NCBI GenBank assembly: GCA_028289185.1
Contig: JAQGGV010000013.1
Coordinates: 1-9,146 of the forward strand
Direction: 5' to 3'
DNA length: 9,146 bases
Source: Candidatus Saccharimonadota bacterium
GTDB taxonomy: Bacteria > Patescibacteriota > Saccharimonadia > Saccharimonadales > Saccharimonadaceae
Each line of letters begins with the position of its first letter. The stretch's first letter is position 1. Of this stretch, positions 5,897 to 9,146 are shown in pieces. Position numbers and translations under genes: made by a program. A model generated the notes under the pieces. It was given only the letters and a program-made list of their open reading frames with translations. It was not told the origin of the DNA and did no database searches.

Positions 5897-8557
5897 CTAT
5901 AAGTAGAAGGTGTCGCCTGGCTTGGTCGGTTTGTGATCGTCGGTCGCGTCTTTGACTTCAATTCTAGGCGATGGTTTCTGTATCTGTTGTGGCTGTATTG
6001 CACCAGGCAGTGTCGGTGGTTGCTCACGGATCGGTAATGATGGCGATTCCGAGGATGCCAATGGAGCTGGCGCTATCTCTTGTGTTGGTACGGGCGGCAG
6101 TGGGTCGAGTGCCGCAGGCATTGGTGCTATAGAAACCGGTGCAATAGGTGTCAATGGGATACTCGGACCCGCCTGTGCGGCCCCATAGTGGCCAACTTGC
6201 AGCTGGTTGATGCGCTTACGATGGATAAAGAATGCAACGCCCAGCAGTACCGTTGCAATGGTCGAAATAATAAGCACCGCAATCATAATGGCCTGCAGAT
6301 CATTCATCAGCGATGTATCCTTTGATGAACCCTCAAGCGACGCAGCAAGTTTCTGCACTGGCTGACCCCATACATTGAATGGGTACAGTGACGCGGCGGT
6401 GGCGAAGGCGTTTGCGGCTGCACTATAGTTAGCTCGGAAGTATTCGTTGACACCCTTTGTCCAAGAAACCGTTGCCTCACTACCCGTTTGCAGATTGACG
6501 TTATTGTCATCAAGTAGTTTCAGCAGCTCCGTTGTCGGTCGAACTGTGCCACTTGCAAAACATTGCTGGTCAGGGCAATACGATAGCCCATAGACCGCAA
6601 GCCCGATCAACTGCCCTGTACTATCGACGACTGGCGCACCGTCGTTACCCGGTAATACTGGATTGTTAATTTGAATAAGTTGACCGGTGTCCTTTTTGTA
6701 GACTTGGTTAACTTTTGTCGTGGTTGCGATTGGTTGATTTCGAATTTTGTCGATCGCCAGTGAACTGTCGGCGTAGGCCGGATAGCCCAAGATGTTAAGT
6801 GTGTCGTTTGTTTTGACCGTTTGCTTGGACGCGATTTGCACATCGGGGAAACTGCCGCTAACTTTGAGTAAGCCAACGTCTACCGATGGTGTGTCGCTCC
6901 CAAAGACTTCCTGAATCGATTTGGTTGCATCGTAGTTGCTGGCTACATATTTGGCCTGTAGCACTGTGTCGGAGTATGCAAAAGCGGGCTTGTTAGCATC
7001 GCTAGTATTGACGACGATCGGCTTGTCGGTTGGTTCAATCGCATACTGGTAATCTTCGTTGCTCGGCAGTATGAAATCGTCGGGGATGACAGAGCCAATA
7101 TTTTCGATTTTGGCTAGCGCCTCTTGATCGCCAGTTGATGCGCCCGTTTTCAGATAGTCCGCATCTGATTGTAGGATGATTTTTGATTTTAATAGATAGT
7201 CCAGGATACCCTGCAGACGGTCCATCATCGAGTTTTGATCAGGCGCAAAGTTGATGTAGCCACCAATTGCCGCCTTTTTCTGGTTACGGATAGCGTGGCC
7301 AGTGGTCGCGATATAACCGTCCTTTGATATAAACACGCCGCTCGACACACTCCCGACGCAGGCATCGGTGATTGTTGCTGCGGTATCGCCAGTCACGTAT
7401 TTCAGGGACAAATTGGCACAGTAGAGTGTCCCGATACGTGCGACGCTCGGTTGCGTCGTGGCAATCGATGTCAGACTGCTGGCATCATTATAGTATTCCG
7501 CCGGCGCCGTCAGCAAAGGCGATTCGCCACTGCCGCCATTACTTGAACCTGATGTTGTATCGAGAGTCGTCGCACCATCGGTAGACGCCTGCGTAAGGAT
7601 TGCCAGTGGATAGCGATATGACGTATTTTTGAGCGTTGCACTCTGGGTCTTTGCAGTTGTTGGTGCGACTGTCGTGACATCTGTCGCGGCCTGCGGTTGC
7701 TCGAACGTCAAGGAGTTGAAGACATTTTCGACCAAGCTGGCAGCGCTGATATTGGTTGGTCGAACACCGCTCACACAGACTGAATAGGGTTGATCGTTTT
7801 GAATAGTATAGAAACAGTCGTCATATTTGACGTCGGAAATACGATAATTATTATTCGTTGTCGTAAAACGGACTTTTTGGTACTCGACGCCTGCTACCGT
7901 TGTCGTGATTGGCTTGGTTGCATCAATCGTGACAACTGTTTTATCATCGGCGATTTTTCTGGCCTCTCTGGCGTCGGTATCGAGTTTGACGAACAGGCTG
8001 AGTTTGGACAGACTGGCGTTTTCGGGTATGGCAGCGGCGGTGGCGAGAGTTTTACTACTCATTGTTGCGAATACCTCTAGCTGCGGTGGGATCGGTTTCA
8101 GTGAACGCGACGTGTCGACACATTCGGCTGGTCGTATACGGACATAGTTATAGGCACGCTGTACACGCAGATCGTTGTTTTCGTACGTTTGGCCGGCGGA
8201 TGCGGCCGTATCGGCATCTGTACCAGCGGTGTTATCCGCACCGACCTCAGCATAACTGCTATAGACGTGGTTATCGTAATTGAGGTGAAAACCAAGTTGT
8301 GACGATACATCAACACGTTTAAGGGTCTGGTATGGCGGTTGCAGCGCATCGGCTAGTTTTTGGCGTGAATCTGAATCAACCACTGTTGTGCGTGGAACGA
8401 CAAAAAACAGAGCGCCACCCACCAGAACTGCCACAACAGCAGTTACAATGAGCGCCCATTTCACTACCCTCCCTAGGGGCGATTGGCGTTCATAGACTTT
8501 TTTGCGTACATCCTCGGACTCCCTAGGAATATACGGGTTTTGGGCAGACTCATCCAT
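5897..8557 (-). CDS. Two-helix surface protein with degenerate trypsin/HtrA-like domain and Pro-rich tail
   Basis: An 886-residue membrane protein. Residues 1-31 are cytoplasmic and charged, and helix 1 spans about 32-54. An extracellular region (56-755) follows, with an unrecognised domain, a Ser/Thr/Gly-rich linker near 290-350 and a chymotrypsin-fold domain from about 378 to 690. In the latter, SSGVFISKDGYIATTGHAI carries the catalytic His421 and SVDVGLLKV carries Asp560, but the nucleophile motif reads PGNDGAPVVDSTGQLIG with Asp639 in place of Ser (usual GNSGGP). About 110 extra residues separate His from Asp. C380/C400 and C661/C666 could form disulfides. Residues 699-735 resemble one TPR unit. 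Helix 2 spans about 756-778, followed by HRKR and a cytoplasmic tail with 22 prolines in the last 90 residues. It is probably a non-proteolytic binding or sensor protein rather than an active protease. The gene is single and may be leaderless. Confidence 0.9.
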   Translation of the reverse strand: MDESAQNPYIPRESEDVRKKVYERQSPLGRVVKWALIVTAVVAVLVGGALFFVVPRTTVVDSDSRQKLADALQPPYQTLKRVDVSSQLGFHLNYDNHVYSSYAEVGADNTAGTDADTAASAGQTYENNDLRVQRAYNYVRIRPAECVDTSRSLKPIPPQLEVFATMSSKTLATAAAIPENASLSKLSLFVKLDTDAREARKIADDKTVVTIDATKPITTTVAGVEYQKVRFTTTNNNYRISDVKYDDCFYTIQNDQPYSVCVSGVRPTNISAASLVENVFNSLTFEQPQAATDVTTVAPTTAKTQSATLKNTSYRYPLAILTQASTDGATTLDTTSGSSNGGSGESPLLTAPAEYYNDASSLTSIATTQPSVARIGTLYCANLSLKYVTGDTAATITDACVGSVSSGVFISKDGYIATTGHAIRNQKKAAIGGYINFAPDQNSMMDRLQGILDYLLKSKIILQSDADYLKTGASTGDQEALAKIENIGSVIPDDFILPSNEDYQYAIEPTDKPIVVNTSDANKPAFAYSDTVLQAKYVASNYDATKSIQEVFGSDTPSVDVGLLKVSGSFPDVQIASKQTVKTNDTLNILGYPAYADSSLAIDKIRNQPIATTTKVNQVYKKDTGQLIQINNPVLPGNDGAPVVDSTGQLIGLAVYGLSYCPDQQCFASGTVRPTTELLKLLDDNNVNLQTGSEATVSWTKGVNEYFRANYSAAANAFATAASLYPFNVWGQPVQKLAASLEGSSKDTSLMNDLQAIMIAVLIISTIATVLLGVAFFIHRKRINQLQVGHYGAAQAGPSIPLTPIAPVSIAPMPAALDPLPPVPTQEIAPAPLASSESPSLPIREQPPTLPGAIQPQQIQKPSPRIEVKDATDDHKPTKPGDTFYL

Positions 8558-8569
8558 GCTTATGGTTAG

Positions 8570-8578
8570 TTTATCACA
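8570..8578 (-). promoter_or_regulatory. Weak candidate -10 for the 886-residue protein gene
   Basis: The 51-base gap between uvrB and this gene (8558-8608) contains TGTGATAAA, an extended -10-like element matching TATAAT at 4 of 6 bases. It ends 12 bases before the ATG, which also lacks a Shine-Dalgarno sequence. No clear -35 and no terminator for uvrB are seen in the gap, so read-through from uvrB is equally possible. Confidence 0.25.
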
Positions 8579-8608
8579 AGAGGCTGACCGAGGATAGATG
8601 ATTCGTCG

Positions 8609-9146
8609 CTACATTTTGCTGCGAATTTCGGCAATCAAGTCGCGAAGTTCAGCGGCCTTTTCAAATTCCAAGTTGGCGCTGGCAAGCTCCATCTGTCCGC
8701 TCAGATCTTTTACCAAACTGGCATATTCATCTTTTGGAATCTTTTTGAAGTCGAGTTTTGGCTTGTCGTCAGCCTTTTTCGGAATAATCGCGCGCAGGCC
8801 TTCACTAATTTCCTTGTCAATCGACGTCGGCGTGATGTTATGTTCGGTATTGTAGGTTTCCTGGATAGTCCGACGACGATCGGTTTCATCAATTGCCGCC
8901 TGCATCGAACGCGTGACTTTGTCGGCATACATATAGACCGTGCCCTCGACATGGCGCGCGGCACGACCGATAGTCTGAATCAGCGCACTTTCACTCCGCA
9001 AAAAGCCCTCTTTGTCAGCATCCATAATCGCCACCATACTGACTTCTGGCAGGTCCAGACCCTCGCGCAGCAGGTTGATACCGACCAGCACGTCATACTC
9101 GCCCGAGCGAAGCTCACGAAGCAACTCGATGCGGCGCAGCGTGTCG
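8609..9146 (-). CDS. uvrB: Excinuclease ABC subunit B, N-terminal part cut by the window
   Basis: UvrB is the damage-verifying helicase of nucleotide excision repair; it is loaded by UvrA and recruits UvrC for incision. The last 178 residues are visible. They begin DTLRRIELLRELRSGEYD and continue with helicase motif V (DVLVGINLLREGLDLPEV), DADKEGFLRSE and motif VI (QTIGRAARH). The YADKVTRSMQ and IDETDRRR segments follow, then a linker. The UVR domain (about the last 40 residues, with DLSGQMELASANLEFEKAAE and LRDLIAEIR) contacts UvrC. Roughly 480-500 residues lie beyond the right edge. The stop is TAG. Nothing unusual is visible in this part. Confidence 0.98.
   Translation of the reverse strand, partial: DTLRRIELLRELRSGEYDVLVGINLLREGLDLPEVSMVAIMDADKEGFLRSESALIQTIGRAARHVEGTVYMYADKVTRSMQAAIDETDRRRTIQETYNTEHNITPTSIDKEISEGLRAIIPKKADDKPKLDFKKIPKDEYASLVKDLSGQMELASANLEFEKAAELRDLIAEIRSKM

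Noticed and set aside
8470..8527. TCCCTAGG occurring twice exactly 50 bases apart near the start of the 886-residue protein gene.
   Set aside because: Only eight to nine bases, read in different frames within coding sequence, and no further similarity around the copies.

Overview
The window looks like ordinary chromosome from a bacterium of the candidate phyla radiation, most likely a Saccharibacterium (TM7). That assignment rests on my recognition of the GatC, GatA, GatB and UvrB sequence style, the compact layout, the roughly balanced base composition and the standard-code reading frames. I could not run a search, so treat it as an informed guess. No rRNA, tRNA, CRISPR array, insertion sequence or prophage gene is visible, and no stretch longer than about 170 bases lacks a gene.

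Layout, left to right. Positions 1-5256 hold a tightly packed minus-strand block. In transcription order it contains an ABC exporter ATPase, its ABC-2 type permease, gatC, gatA, a small membrane-anchored protein with a HEPN-like Arg-x4-His motif, and gatB, which runs off the left edge. Neighbours overlap by 8 or 1 bases or lie 0-12 bases apart. The pattern fits one operon with translational coupling, with a possible second promoter just before gatC. GatCAB converts Glu-tRNA(Gln) and/or Asp-tRNA(Asn) to the amidated forms.

Positions 5257-5431 form a divergent control region. It holds an imperfect 27-base inverted repeat enclosing 64 bases, a TATAAT box just upstream of the ATPase start, an extended -10 box for the plus-strand gene, and an overlapping minus-strand TTGACA-16-TATAAC promoter that would start RNA at the edge of the inverted repeat. 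The pairing pattern suggests a structured RNA or leader read on the minus strand.

Positions 5432-5896 encode a four-helix GtrA-like membrane protein on the plus strand. It ends directly against the stop codon of an 886-residue, two-helix, surface-exposed protein on the minus strand (5897-8557). That protein carries a trypsin/HtrA-like domain in which the nucleophilic Ser is replaced by Asp, plus a TPR-like segment and a proline-rich cytoplasmic tail. Upstream of it, 8609-9146 is the C-terminal part of uvrB, which runs off the right edge.

The most interesting items are the structured divergent promoter region, the HEPN-like gene wedged between gatA and gatB, the apparent pseudoprotease, and signs that some first genes are transcribed leaderless.
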